32,403 nucleotides of DNA from Bradyrhizobium acaciae (GTDB lineage Bacteria > Pseudomonadota > Alphaproteobacteria > Rhizobiales > Xanthobacteraceae). Where the stretch lies: assembly GCF_020889785.1 (NCBI RefSeq), contig NZ_JACMYK010000080.1, forward strand, positions 1 to 32,403, in the 5' to 3' direction. Of the stretch, positions 1 to 9,000 are shown piece by piece. The stretch's first letter is position 1, and the number at the start of each line of letters is the position of its first letter. The position numbers and the translations under genes are program-made. Below the pieces are notes generated by a model. The model was not told the origin of the DNA and did no database searches. It saw only the letters and a list, made by a program, of their open reading frames with translations.

Positions 1-1
1 C

Positions 2-307
2 GGAGGTTGGCACGGAGGCGGCGGTGGCTGGCACGGCGGCTACCATCGTGGCGGCGGCTTCTGGCCGGGTGCAGTTGCCGGTGCAGTCGTCGGCGGTGCC
101 CTCGCCTCGGGCGCGTATTACGGCGGATACGGCCCCGGATACGGTTACTATGACGACAGCTACGGCTATTATGACGACAGCGCGCCTGTCGCCGTGGAAG
201 CCGCGCCGGGTGGCGACGCGAGCTACTGCGCGCAGCGCTACAGGTCCTACGATCCGGCCTCGGGCACCTATCTCGGCTTTGACGGCCTGCGGCATCCCTG
301 CCCGTAA
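2..307 (+). CDS. BA14K-like protein, C-terminal part (5' end outside window)
   Basis: The frame is open from base 2 to TAA at 305-307 and gives 101 residues without an in-window start, so the gene begins upstream. The visible part has a Gly/His/Trp-rich stretch (GGWHGGGGGWHGGYHRGGG), a hydrophobic glycine-rich segment (FWPGAVAGAVVGGALASG), a Tyr/Asp-rich linker, and the C-terminal signature YCAQRYRSYDPASGTY followed by GFDG and HPCP. That ending is typical of the BA14K family, small exported or membrane-anchored proteins of Rhizobiales first described as a Brucella immunoreactive antigen; BA14K itself is reported to have lectin-like activity. The biochemical role here is unknown. A strong terminator follows 26 bases after the stop. 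Confidence 0.85.
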   Translation, partial: GGWHGGGGGWHGGYHRGGGFWPGAVAGAVVGGALASGAYYGGYGPGYGYYDDSYGYYDDSAPVAVEAAPGGDASYCAQRYRSYDPASGTYLGFDGLRHPCP

Positions 308-333
308 TCAAGGCCTGAATTCCTGATCGCGAA

Positions 334-358
334 GGGCGGCGGCGGCGCCGCCCTTTTT
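334..358 (+). terminator. Rho-independent terminator after the BA14K-like gene
   Basis: A seven-base-pair GC stem (334-340 with 347-353) encloses a six-base loop that is itself self-complementary, and five T follow at 354-358. It lies just past the BA14K-like stop codon and points in the same direction. Confidence 0.85.
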
Positions 359-369
359 CATGTCCGCAA

Positions 370-399
370 ATCTCAGATGCGCAAGTCTCAGGTGCGCAA
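370..399. repeat. 15-bp tandem repeat across the 3' end of an EamA gene
   Basis: Two 15-base units (370-384 and 385-399) differ at two positions, and a third, more degenerate unit precedes them at about 358-369. Read on the minus strand, each of the two clear units carries an in-frame TGA, so the EamA gene stop at 388-390 is followed by a second in-frame stop 15 bases on. It looks like a slippage duplication that spans the stop codon. Confidence 0.7.
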
Positions 400-1284
400 G
401 GCCACCGCGACGGCCGCGAAGGTCACGAGCAGCGCGACGATGTCGCTGGTGCTGAGCGGCTCGCGCAGCATGGCCGCCGCCGCAAGCACGCCGACCACGG
501 GCACCAGCAGCGTGCCGATCGAGGCGGTCGCCGCCGGCAATCGCTCGAGCGCCGCAAACCAGCAGACATAGCAAAGGCAGAACTGGATCAGCGTCATGTA
601 GACCATCGACGCCCAGCCGAGTTGCGACAACGCGGCAAGCTGCGGCTGCTCGATCAAGATGCCGGCAATTGCGATCGGCACGCAGCCGATTGCAAGTTGC
701 CAGGCCGCCAGCGACAGCGGCGGCATCGCAAGCTTGAAGAACTTGGTCAGCACGGTTCCTAGTCCCACGCAGAGCGCGCCTGCGAGCGCGAACAGAATGC
801 CCGGCAATTTGCCGAGGCTCGCGTCGAGACCGCCGCCGCCGATCAGTGCGGCGATGCCAACGAGCGCCACGCCGAGCGCGAACGCGCGCGGCAGCGACAC
901 GCGCTCGCCGAGCACCGGCCAGGCCACCAGCGCGACCCACACCGGGATCGATATTCCGAGCACCGCCGCCTCGCTGGCCCGAAGCCAGATCAGCGCCAGG
1001 CCCATGGACGCGACCCAGCCGCCGATCGACAGCGTCGACACCAAGGCAAGCCGCAACCACATGCCGTCAGGGACGCGCAGCGTCTGTCCGCGGGCGAGCG
1101 CCACCAGAGCGAGTGCCATCGCGCCGACGACGCCACAGAGCCCGCGCGACGACAGCGGCGGCCACTCCGTGAGAAGGAATTTCATGATCGGGAAGTTGAG
1201 GCCCCAGCCGGTCGAGGCGACGACCAGAAATGCGAGGCCGAGCGGTGACAGCGGGGCGCGGCCGGCGACGGGAACTGCAGTCAT
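388..1284 (-). CDS. EamA/DMT-family transporter (paralogue 1)
   Basis: The 298-residue product is almost entirely hydrophobic, with about ten membrane segments in two repeated halves, the layout of EamA (DUF6) drug/metabolite transporters of the inner membrane. Family-like stretches are GWGLNFPIMKFLL near the N-terminus and PVWVALVAWPVLGERVSL in the middle. The frame is open further upstream to 1356, but the extra 24 residues are polar and not transporter-like, and the paralogue at 4338-5231 has 297 residues when started at the equivalent methionine, so ATG 1284 is preferred. The Shine-Dalgarno signal is weak (AGG). Substrate unknown; amino-acid or metabolite export is common in the family. 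It is divergent from the receiver gene at 1464. Confidence 0.9.
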   Translation of the reverse strand: MTAVPVAGRAPLSPLGLAFLVVASTGWGLNFPIMKFLLTEWPPLSSRGLCGVVGAMALALVALARGQTLRVPDGMWLRLALVSTLSIGGWVASMGLALIWLRASEAAVLGISIPVWVALVAWPVLGERVSLPRAFALGVALVGIAALIGGGGLDASLGKLPGILFALAGALCVGLGTVLTKFFKLAMPPLSLAAWQLAIGCVPIAIAGILIEQPQLAALSQLGWASMVYMTLIQFCLCYVCWFAALERLPAATASIGTLLVPVVGVLAAAAMLREPLSTSDIVALLVTFAAVAVALRT

Positions 1285-1463
1285 GGACCTGTCGTCATGT
1301 GGGCGGACAAATACAAGTGATGTGCCAGGGCTAGCCGGAAATCTGCTTGTCAGCAAACGGCATATGCATTCTATGATACAGACTTTCCGTGCGGGTTCCG
1401 CCTTAATCGGCAGTCGGGCCTAGCGAGTCGACGGCACGCAAGGCCGCAGAAAGAGGATGCATC

Positions 1464-1868
1464 GTGCCGAGCGTTCTCGTGGTCGATGACGACCCGATGG
1501 TGTGCGTTGCCATCGAGGTGTGTTTGCAGCGCCAGGGCTTCGATGTCACCGTCGCCGACGGCGGTGAAGCGGGCATGCGCGCGCTGGAAAAAGCCACCTT
1601 CGACGTGATGCTGGTCGACGTCTTCATGCCGCATATGCGCGGTTTCGAGGCGATTCGCGTCTTCCACGAGCGCGCCCCCGATATTCCCGTCATCGCGATG
1701 TCCGGCTATGCCTTCGCCAATTCCGACCGGGCGCCGGACTTCCTGCGAATGACGATCGAGCTCGGCGCGTCAGCCTGCCTGCGCAAGCCGTTCACCCCGC
1801 AGGCGCTGGTCGCCGCCGTTAACGAATGTCTTGCGAAGTCTGCTCCTTCTGCTCGTCTTTCGAAATAA
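1464..1868 (+). CDS. Single-domain response regulator (REC only)
   Basis: The 134 residues form one receiver domain with no output domain. Acidic pocket residues D8-D10 are in VLVVDDDP, the phospho-acceptor is D52 in MLVDVFMP, the switch serine is S80 in IAMSGYAF, and the conserved lysine is K108 in CLRKPF. The start is GTG 1464, preceded by AGAGG at 1452-1456; the ATG at 1457 is in another frame. The hybrid kinase begins 19 bases after the stop, so the two are probably co-transcribed, with this protein acting as phosphorelay intermediate or diffusible output. The signal and the downstream target cannot be told from the sequence. Confidence 0.93.
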   Translation: MPSVLVVDDDPMVCVAIEVCLQRQGFDVTVADGGEAGMRALEKATFDVMLVDVFMPHMRGFEAIRVFHERAPDIPVIAMSGYAFANSDRAPDFLRMTIELGASACLRKPFTPQALVAAVNECLAKSAPSARLSK

Positions 1869-1887
1869 TTGCTCGTACTAATCGTCG

Positions 1888-4125
1888 ATGGCTTCCCAGC
1901 GTCTCATCCTCGGCAGTGGCCTTGCGATCCTCCTCGTCATCAGCGCGGCGTCGATCGGGCTGGACGTCAAGTCGCGCAGCGAGATTGATTCGGTCGAACA
2001 CACGCTCCGAATCCTCAAATGCATTTCGGACGCGCGTCCGCTGCCGCGCGGCGTCGAGAGCGCGGCGCGCGGCTTCGCGCTGACGGGCGACGCCTCCTTT
2101 GCCGACGAGTTTCGCGAGCAGAGCACGGCCCTCACCGCCGCCTTCGACGAGTTGATGGGTGCGGTGAAGTCGGCGCCGGAGGAAGCCCGGCTGATCACCG
2201 GCACCAGGGCACAGGTCGCGCGCGCCATTGCGCTCGGCACCGAACTGATCAGGTTGCGCACGGCGGGCGACGTGGCCGGCGCCGCGGCGCTGGTCTCCGC
2301 GGGCGAGAGCCGCGCCCTGACGGACCAGGTCGGCACCGCGCTCGACCGCCTCGTCGCCGAGGAGCGCCGCCTGCTCGGGATTCGCACCGAACAGTCGAAG
2401 ACCAACGGCCGGTTGCTGCTCGCGATCGACCTCGCCGGGGTGGTGATGATCCTGGCGCTCGCGGTCGCGCTGACGCTGGCGGCCCGGCGCGCCAGCCGCG
2501 AATTGCAGGGCGCGCTCAGCGCGACCAAGGCGACCAATCTGTCGCTCGAGGGCAAGGTCGCCGAACGCACCAAGGATCTCGGCGCCGCGCTCGAGGAGCT
2601 CCGCCGTTCCACCTCGGTGATGGAAACCACGTTCCGCACCATGGCGGAGGCGGTGCTGGTGATCGACGCCACCGGCACCGTGCTGCTGTCGAACCCCGCC
2701 GCGGAGAAGATGCTGCGTTACAAGCCGGGCATGACCGTCCGGCAACTGCGCGCCATGAGCAACGTGTTCCAGGCCGACGGCGTCACGCCGATGCAGGCCG
2801 ACGACATGCCCTCGGCCAGGGCGCTGCGCGGCGAGGAATTCGACGGGCTGGAATTCGTCGCCCGGCCGGTGCGCGGCGCGCCCGAGATTCACCTCGTGGT
2901 GTCGGGCCGGCCGCTCCGCGATGGCGACAACGCCATCACCGGTGCTGCGCTGATCTATCACGACATCACCGCTTCGCGCGAAACCGAGCACAAGCTGCAG
3001 CAGGCGCAGAAGCTCGACGCCATCGGCAAGCTGACCGGCGGCGTCGCGCATGACTTCAACAACATGCTGACGGTCATCACCGGCACGACAGAGACGCTGG
3101 TCGACAGCCTGCGCGCCCAGCCGAAGCTTGCGCAGACCGCCGAGCTGATCGACCGCGCCGCCGAACGTTGCCGCGAGCTGATCCAGCATCTGCTCGCCTT
3201 CGCCCGTCGCCAGCCGCTGGAGCCGCGCACCGTCGACATCAACGGCACCGTGGTCGATATCGCAAAACTGCTGCGGCCGACGCTCGGCGAGCAGATCGAG
3301 ATCAGCTCGGTGCTCGCGTCCGACGTCGCCAGCGTCCACATCGATCCGTCGCAGCTTGCCAACTCGCTGCTCAACATGGCGATCAACGCCCGCGACGCGA
3401 TGCCGAACGGCGGCAAGCTGCTGTTCGAGACCAGCAACATCGTGCTCGACGACGCCTATGCGGCTGTTAATCCCGACATCACGCCGGGCCGCTACGTGTT
3501 GCTCGCGGTCAGCGACACCGGCACCGGCATGTCGCACGCGGTGCAGGACAAGGTGTTCGAGCCGTTCTTCACCACCAAGGAGGTCGGCAAGGGCTCCGGC
3601 CTCGGCATGAGCATGGTGTACGGCTTCGTCAAGCAGTCCGGCGGCCATATCAAGATCTACAGCGAGGAAGGCCACGGCACCACGATCAAGCTCTATCTGC
3701 CCCCTGCCCGCGGCCAGGTCGAGGTCGAGGCGCCGGCACCGGAGCCGGTGCGGCGCGGCAGCGAAATCATCCTGGTCGTGGAAGACGACCAGCTGGTGCG
3801 CAACTACGTCGTCACGCAGCTTGGCAGCCTCGGCTACAAGACCATCGCCGTGCCCAACGCCCGCGCCGCACTGGCGCTGGTCGACAAGGGCGAGAAGTTC
3901 GACCTGTTGTTCACCGACGTCATCATGCCCGGCGGCATGAACGGCCGTCAGCTCGCCGATGAAGTGAGAAAGCGACGGCCCGGCCTCAAGGTGCTCTACA
4001 CCTCGGGCTATACCGAGAACGCGATCGTGCATCACGGCCGCCTCGACGAGGGCGTGCTGTTGCTGGCAAAGCCCTATCGCAAGGCCCAGCTCGCCAGCAT
4101 GCTGCAACAGGCACTCGGCGAGTGA
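1888..4125 (+). CDS. CHASE3-PAS hybrid sensor histidine kinase with C-terminal receiver
   Basis: 745 residues. A membrane segment (about 5-25) is followed by a periplasmic CHASE3-like region (about 30-175, with ESAARGFALTGD at 57-68), a second membrane segment (about 176-200), a coiled linker (205-245), a PAS domain (about 245-365) and a HisKA/HATPase core. H388 in GGVAHDFNNML is the phosphorylation site; the N-box is around N500 (NMAINARDAM), G1 is DTGTGM at 543-548 and G2 is GKGSGLGMS at 567-575. The C-terminal receiver (about 625-745) has D677 in LLFTDVIMP and K728 in LLAKPY. All catalytic residues are present. It follows the receiver gene at 1464 directly, with a weak ribosome-binding site. 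The sensed signal is unknown. Confidence 0.95.
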   Translation: MASQRLILGSGLAILLVISAASIGLDVKSRSEIDSVEHTLRILKCISDARPLPRGVESAARGFALTGDASFADEFREQSTALTAAFDELMGAVKSAPEEARLITGTRAQVARAIALGTELIRLRTAGDVAGAAALVSAGESRALTDQVGTALDRLVAEERRLLGIRTEQSKTNGRLLLAIDLAGVVMILALAVALTLAARRASRELQGALSATKATNLSLEGKVAERTKDLGAALEELRRSTSVMETTFRTMAEAVLVIDATGTVLLSNPAAEKMLRYKPGMTVRQLRAMSNVFQADGVTPMQADDMPSARALRGEEFDGLEFVARPVRGAPEIHLVVSGRPLRDGDNAITGAALIYHDITASRETEHKLQQAQKLDAIGKLTGGVAHDFNNMLTVITGTTETLVDSLRAQPKLAQTAELIDRAAERCRELIQHLLAFARRQPLEPRTVDINGTVVDIAKLLRPTLGEQIEISSVLASDVASVHIDPSQLANSLLNMAINARDAMPNGGKLLFETSNIVLDDAYAAVNPDITPGRYVLLAVSDTGTGMSHAVQDKVFEPFFTTKEVGKGSGLGMSMVYGFVKQSGGHIKIYSEEGHGTTIKLYLPPARGQVEVEAPAPEPVRRGSEIILVVEDDQLVRNYVVTQLGSLGYKTIAVPNARAALALVDKGEKFDLLFTDVIMPGGMNGRQLADEVRKRRPGLKVLYTSGYTENAIVHHGRLDEGVLLLAKPYRKAQLASMLQQALGE

Positions 4126-4153
4126 TGTGATTATTGCCGCGATGATCCGTCAG

Positions 4154-4287
4154 CCCCGTCACCCTGAGGAGCGCGGAGCGCGTCTCGAAGGGTCGACGGC
4201 CACCGGACGGGCCGATTCATCCTTCGAGGCTCGCTCCGCTCGCACCTCCAGCGACAACGGCTTCGCCGTTGCGCGGGGATGACGGGG
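4154..4287. repeat. Imperfect palindromic intergenic repeat
   Basis: The gap between the kinase and the next EamA gene is filled by a dyad: an arm at about 4154-4192 is the imperfect reverse complement of 4217-4250, and the outer bases also pair (CCCCGTC at 4154-4160 with GACGGGG at 4281-4287). A small perfect hairpin CAACGGC-TTC-GCCGTTG sits inside at 4255-4271. From memory this resembles a dispersed intergenic repeat common in Bradyrhizobium; I could not confirm the copy number. It lies between convergent genes and could act as a bidirectional transcription stop. Confidence 0.65.
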
Positions 4288-4337
4288 TTAGACGCGATCT
4301 GACGCTAACCACCGCATAAATCGGAGCAGGATGCGGG

Positions 4338-5231
4338 CTATCGCGTCGCCAGCGCGACGCCGGCCAGCGTGAACAGCAGGGCTGTGATCTGCGTCGGCCC
4401 GAGCGGTTCGTGCAGGGCGAGTGCGGAGGCGATCACGCCGATCACAGGCACCGCCATGGTGCCGATCGCCGCCACCGACGCCGGCAAACGCGCGAGCGCT
4501 GCGAACCACGCGACATAGGCGACGCAGAACTGGATCAGCGTCGAATAGACCAGCAGCCACCAGCCGACCGTGGTGATCCGGTCGATATGCGTGGTCTCGA
4601 TCAGGAAGCCGACGATCGCGATCGGCACGCAGCCGAGGCCGATCTGCCAGGCCGCGGCCGGAATCGGCGGCATCACCAGCGGGTATTTCTTGGCCAGCAC
4701 GGTGCCGAGCGCAAAGCCGAAGGCGCCGCCGAGCGCCATGAGGATTCCCGGCAGCTTCTCCTCACTCGCGGAAATCCCGTTGCCGCCCATGATCGCGGCA
4801 AGCCCCGCGAACGCCATCACCAATGCGATGGTCCGCAGCAGCGTCGGCCGCTCGCCGAGCACCGGCCAGGCCAATAGCGAGGCCCATACCGGCATGGTGT
4901 AGGCGATCAATGCGGTCTCGCTGGCCGGCAGCCAGAGCAGCGCCAGCCCCATCAGCACCATCCAGCCGGTGACGTTGAGCGCCGCATACAGCACGAGCCG
5001 CGGCCACAGCCGGGCCTCGACACGCAGGCTCTGGGCGCGGATCAGCGCCAGCGCCGCGAGCAGCACCGCGCCGATCACCCCGGTGGCGCCGCGCAGGGTC
5101 AGCGGCGGCAACTCGCTGAGCAGGAACTTGGTGGATGGCCAGTTGAACCCCCAGCCCACCGAGGTGATGGCGAGGAACATCAGGCCGGCGGGCGCAAGGC
5201 GCGGCCGCGCGGAAGGCTTCTGGTTTGTCAT
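4338..5231 (-). CDS. EamA/DMT-family transporter (paralogue 2)
   Basis: 297 residues, about ten membrane segments, two EamA halves. It is clearly paralogous to the gene at 388-1284: compare GWGFNWPSTKFLLSELPPL with the counterpart there, and PVWASLLAWPVLGERPTL with PVWVALVAWPVLGERVSL. The frame extends upstream to 5288, but ATG 5231 gives the same length as the paralogue and removes a non-family N-terminus. No strong ribosome-binding site is seen for either start. Predicted inner-membrane exporter of unknown substrate. Its 3' end faces the hybrid kinase across a palindromic repeat. Confidence 0.9.
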   Translation of the reverse strand: MTNQKPSARPRLAPAGLMFLAITSVGWGFNWPSTKFLLSELPPLTLRGATGVIGAVLLAALALIRAQSLRVEARLWPRLVLYAALNVTGWMVLMGLALLWLPASETALIAYTMPVWASLLAWPVLGERPTLLRTIALVMAFAGLAAIMGGNGISASEEKLPGILMALGGAFGFALGTVLAKKYPLVMPPIPAAAWQIGLGCVPIAIVGFLIETTHIDRITTVGWWLLVYSTLIQFCVAYVAWFAALARLPASVAAIGTMAVPVIGVIASALALHEPLGPTQITALLFTLAGVALATR

Positions 5232-5360
5232 GGAACCCGGCAAGGGTGTGAAGAGCAAGGCTGTGAAAAGGACGTGAGTCGGCCGCACCTTGCCCGCGAT
5301 TTTGTCGCCCGACCATCACGCCGCTGACATGCCTGATCCGTAGTTTGCCCGTAGCCTTAC

Positions 5361-5480
5361 GTGAGTCCCAAAAATTCAATCCGCCACGGCGAATAAAAAC
5401 TTCGCCTGTGAACAGCGGGGCGAACCTCCAATCCACAGGCGCCACGAATTTTTTTGGCTTGGGAATCCCTGAGGACTCAC
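5361..5480. promoter_or_regulatory. Nested dyad symmetry upstream of nrdJ
   Basis: Several inverted repeats are nested around one centre: GTGAGTCC (5361-5368) with GGACTCAC (5473-5480); CCAAAAATT with AATTTTTTTGG (about 5447-5457); and CGCCTGTG (5403-5410) with CACAGGCG (5434-5441). A competing inner pair is TTCGCC (5401-5406) with GGCGAA (5419-5424). CACAGGCG recurs at 5497-5504. The stretch is AT-richer than its surroundings and has no convincing coding frame. It could be a regulator-binding region or a structured transcript upstream of the nrdJ promoter; function unknown. Confidence 0.5.
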
Positions 5481-5533
5481 CGATAGTTGGCTCGATCACA
5501 GGCGCGGCACCGCCCCCTGTTATCCCCCTCCCT

Positions 5534-5549
5534 CCACCATATTTAGTGC
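5534..5549. promoter_or_regulatory. NrdR-box-like site
   Basis: The 16 bases CCACCATATTTAGTGC match the NrdR consensus ACACWATATATWGTGT at about 12 positions, including the CAC...GTG flanks and ATAT core. NrdR represses ribonucleotide reductase genes, usually through two boxes about 31 bases apart; I see only a poor second match near 5560. Its place upstream of the nrdJ promoter candidate is what would be expected. Confidence 0.45.
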
Positions 5550-5574
5550 TTGATTCAGAAACTCGTACTAGTCC

Positions 5575-5604
5575 TTGACGGGCGCAACGGACATGGCCTA
5601 GCTT
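5575..5604 (+). promoter_or_regulatory. Candidate sigma-70-type promoter for nrdJ
   Basis: TTGACG at 5575-5580 is a good -35. An 18-base spacer leads to TAGCTT at 5599-5604, a weak -10 (three of six). It sits about 26 bases downstream of the NrdR-box-like site. If used, it gives a leader of roughly 450 nt before nrdJ. Confidence 0.35.
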
Positions 5605-6061
5605 TCAACCTGTTCGGCGCGAGTGTGTTTGGGTCCCCGCCGGTCGCTCCCACAAGGGTTCCAAAATGACCACTCCGCCAGGCCTTCGAGCCGCGGGTGA
5701 AGGGCTTGTCTGCCCTGATTTTGGGCTGCGGTCGGGACGACAGAACGGGCCGTGAAGGACCCGGCAACAGAGGCCGAAACCGGCCCGCAAGTGAGCGTAC
5801 GCGTGACGTGTCGCGTGAGCGTTTGGGGCGTTGAATGCATGACCCGGAGGACCCGACCAGTCGGGCACCGCCAAAGGGATTGTGCCGCCGCAGGGCCGGG
5901 CCAAACGGCGCCGAGCGGACGAGAGAACAGGCCGGATCCACCGGCTGAGCTGCGGATGACGGGAGGCGTGCCCACACGTGTCCCCAAGTCCGCGAACAGA
6001 TAACATTCCGGCAACCTGCGAGAAACGTGGGACCGGGCAGAAGAAGTGACGGGGCTCGACC
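5605..6061 (+). other. Long gene-free leader upstream of nrdJ, possible structured RNA
   Basis: No convincing gene occupies this stretch; several frames are open on both strands, but their products are low-complexity Arg/Pro/Ser-rich. Local hairpins are visible, for example AGGGC...GCCCT near 5700-5716 and CCCGA-CCAG-TCGGG at 5852-5865. I looked for the cobalamin riboswitch core expected near a B12-dependent enzyme and did not find it convincingly. I recall that a candidate RNA motif upstream of nrdJ has been proposed in the literature; I cannot tell whether this leader belongs to it. Confidence 0.35.
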
Positions 6062-9000
6062 ATGCGAATCGAACGACGCAACACCACCAGCGGACAATCT
6101 CCCTATGCCGGGATCAATTTCCGCCTGACCACCTCAGAGATCCGCAATCCGGACGGCTCGGTCGTGTTCCGTGCCGAGAACGTCGAGGTTCCGGAGTTCT
6201 GGTCGCAGGTCGCCTCCGACGTGCTGGCGCAGAAGTATTTCCGCAAGGCCGGCGTCGCCGCGCGCCTGAAGAAGGTCGAGGAAGAGACCGTGCCGTCGTG
6301 GCTGTGGCGTTCGGTGCCCGACACCGAGGCGCTCGCGAGCCTCCCCGAGAACGAGCGCATCGTCGGTGAGACCAGCGCAAAACAGGTGTTCGATCGCCTC
6401 GCCGGCTGCTGGACCTATTGGGGCTGGAAGGGCGGCTACTTCTCCACGGAAGAAGACGCGCTCGCCTTCTTCGACGAGCTGCGCTTCCAGCTGGCGAAAC
6501 AGATGGTCGCGCCGAACTCGCCGCAGTGGTTCAACACCGGCCTGCACTGGGCCTACGGCGTCGATGGTCCCGGCCAGGGCCACTATTACGTCGACTGGAA
6601 GACCGGCAAACTGACCAAGTCGAAGTCGGCCTATGAGCATCCGCAGCCGCATGCCTGCTTCATCCAGGGCGTCGGCGACGACCTCGTCAACGAGGGCGGC
6701 ATCATGGACCTCTGGGTGCGTGAAGCGCGCCTGTTCAAGTATGGCTCCGGCACCGGCTCCAACTTCTCGAGCCTGCGCGGCGAAGGCGAAAAGCTGTCCG
6801 GCGGCGGCCGCTCGTCCGGCCTGATGAGCTTCCTCAAGATCGGCGACCGTGCTGCGGGCGCGATCAAGTCGGGCGGCACCACGCGTCGTGCGGCCAAGAT
6901 GGTCGTGGTCGATGCCGACCATCCTGACATCGAGACCTATATCGACTGGAAGGTGAAGGAGGAGCAGAAGGTCGCGGCTCTCGTCACCGGCTCCAAGATC
7001 AACCAGAAGCACCTCAAGGCCGTGATGAAGGCCTGCGTCAACTGCGAAGGTTCTGGCGACGACTGCTTCGATCCCGAGAAGAACCCGGCGCTGCGCCGCG
7101 AGATCAAGCTCGCCCGCCGCAACCTGGTGCCCGACAACTACATCAAGCGCGTCATCCAGTTCGCCAAGCAGGGCTACAAGGAGATCTCGTTCGACATCTA
7201 CGACACCGATTGGGATTCGGAAGCCTACCTCACCGTCTCCGGCCAGAACTCCAACAACTCGGTGTCGCTGAAGGACGACTTTCTCCGCGCGGTGGAAACC
7301 GACGGTGACTGGAATCTGGTCGGCCGCACCACGAAGAAGGTGACGAAGACCCTGAAGGCGCGCGACCTCTGGGAGAAGATCGGTTACGCCGCCTGGGCCT
7401 CCGCCGATCCCGGCCTGCACTTCAACACCACGATGAACGACTGGCACACCTGCAAGTCGTCGGGCGACATCCGCGCCTCCAATCCGTGCTCGGAATACAT
7501 GTTCCTGGACGACACGGCGTGCAACCTCGCCTCGGCCAATCTGCTGACGTTCTACAGCACGACCACCAAGCGGTTCGACATCGAGTCCTACGAGCATCTC
7601 TGCCGGCTCTGGACCATCGTGCTCGAAATCTCCGTGATGATGGCCCAGTTCCCGTCGAAGGCGATCGCCGAGCTGTCCTACGAGTTCCGCACCCTCGGCC
7701 TCGGTTTTGCAAATATCGGCGGCCTGCTCATGACCATGGGCCTGCCCTATGACTCGAAGGAAGGCCGCTCGCTGTGCGGCGCGCTGACCGCCGTCATGAC
7801 CGGCATCTCCTACAAGACCTCGGCGGAGATGGCCGCCGAACTCGGCACCTTCCCGGGCTACAAGAAGAACGCGGCCCACATGCTGCGCGTGATCCGCAAC
7901 CACCGCCGCGCCGCTCATGGCAACGCCACCGGTTACGAGGCGCTCTCGGTCAACCCGGTGCCGCTCGATCACGCCTCCTGCCCGCAGGCCGACATCGTCG
8001 CGCACGCCAAGCTGGCATGGGACGACGCGCTGGCGCTCGGCGAGGTCAACGGCTATCGCAACGCGCAAGTGACGGTCGTGGCGCCGACCGGCACCATTGG
8101 CCTCGTGATGGATTGCGACACCACCGGCATCGAGCCTGATTTCGCGCTGGTGAAGTTCAAGAAGCTCGCCGGCGGCGGCTACTTCAAGATCATCAACCAG
8201 GCGGTGCCGGCAGCCTTGCGCGCGCTTGGCTATCGCGAGAGCGAGATCGCGGAGATCGAGGCCTACGCCGTCGGCCACGGCTCGCTGTCGAATGCGCCCG
8301 GGATCAACGCCTCGACGCTAAAGGCCAAGGGCTTCACCGACGAAGCCATCGCCAAGGTCGAAAAGGCGCTGCCGACCGCGTTCGACATCAAGTTCGCCTT
8401 CAACAAGTGGACGTTCGGTGAGGACTTCATCCGCGACCAGCTCGGCATCGGCGCCGAAGCGATCGCAGCCCCCGGCTTCGACCTGCTCCAGGCCATAGGC
8501 TTCACCAAGCGCGAGATCGAGGCCGCCAACGTGCACATCTGCGGCGCGATGACGGTGGAAGGTGCCCCGCACCTCAAGGCCGAGCACTACCCGGTGTTCG
8601 ACTGCGCCAACCCCTGCGGCAAGATCGGCAAGCGTTATCTCTCGGTCGAGAGCCACATCCGGATGATGGCGGCGTCGCAGCCGTTCATCTCGGGCGCGAT
8701 CTCCAAGACCATCAACATGCCGAACGACGCCACGGTGGAGGACTGCAAGTCCGCCTACCTGTTGTCGTGGAAGCTGGCGCTGAAGGCCAACGCGCTGTAT
8801 CGCGACGGCTCGAAGCTGTCGCAGCCGCTGAACTCGCAGCTCATCTCCGACGATGAGGACGAGGACGATGCAGTGGAAGCGCTCTACGAGAAGCCGATGG
8901 CGGCGCGTGCCGCCCAGGTCTCGGAGAAGATCGTCGAGAAGCTGGTCGAGCGCATCGTCGTGATGCGCGAGCGCGAGAAGATGCCGGACCGACGCAAGGG

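Noticed and set aside
1819..4107. 762-codon minus-strand frame antisense to the hybrid kinase
   Set aside because: Same high-GC shadow effect; the plus strand encodes a complete kinase with all motifs.
5752..6003. 83-codon plus-strand frame in the nrdJ leader as a leader peptide gene
   Set aside because: No ribosome-binding site, low-complexity product and unremarkable codon use. Not excluded, but unsupported.
5600..6061. Cobalamin riboswitch before nrdJ
   Set aside because: GGCCCGCAAGTG near 5780 vaguely recalls part of the B12 core, but the rest of the conserved core and the AGTCAGGA-like segment are missing.
5555..6097. Three overlapping minus-strand frames (138-180 codons) in the nrdJ leader
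   Set aside because: All three frames being open at once points to absence of stops by base composition; none gives a recognisable or conserved-looking protein, and no ribosome-binding site supports one.
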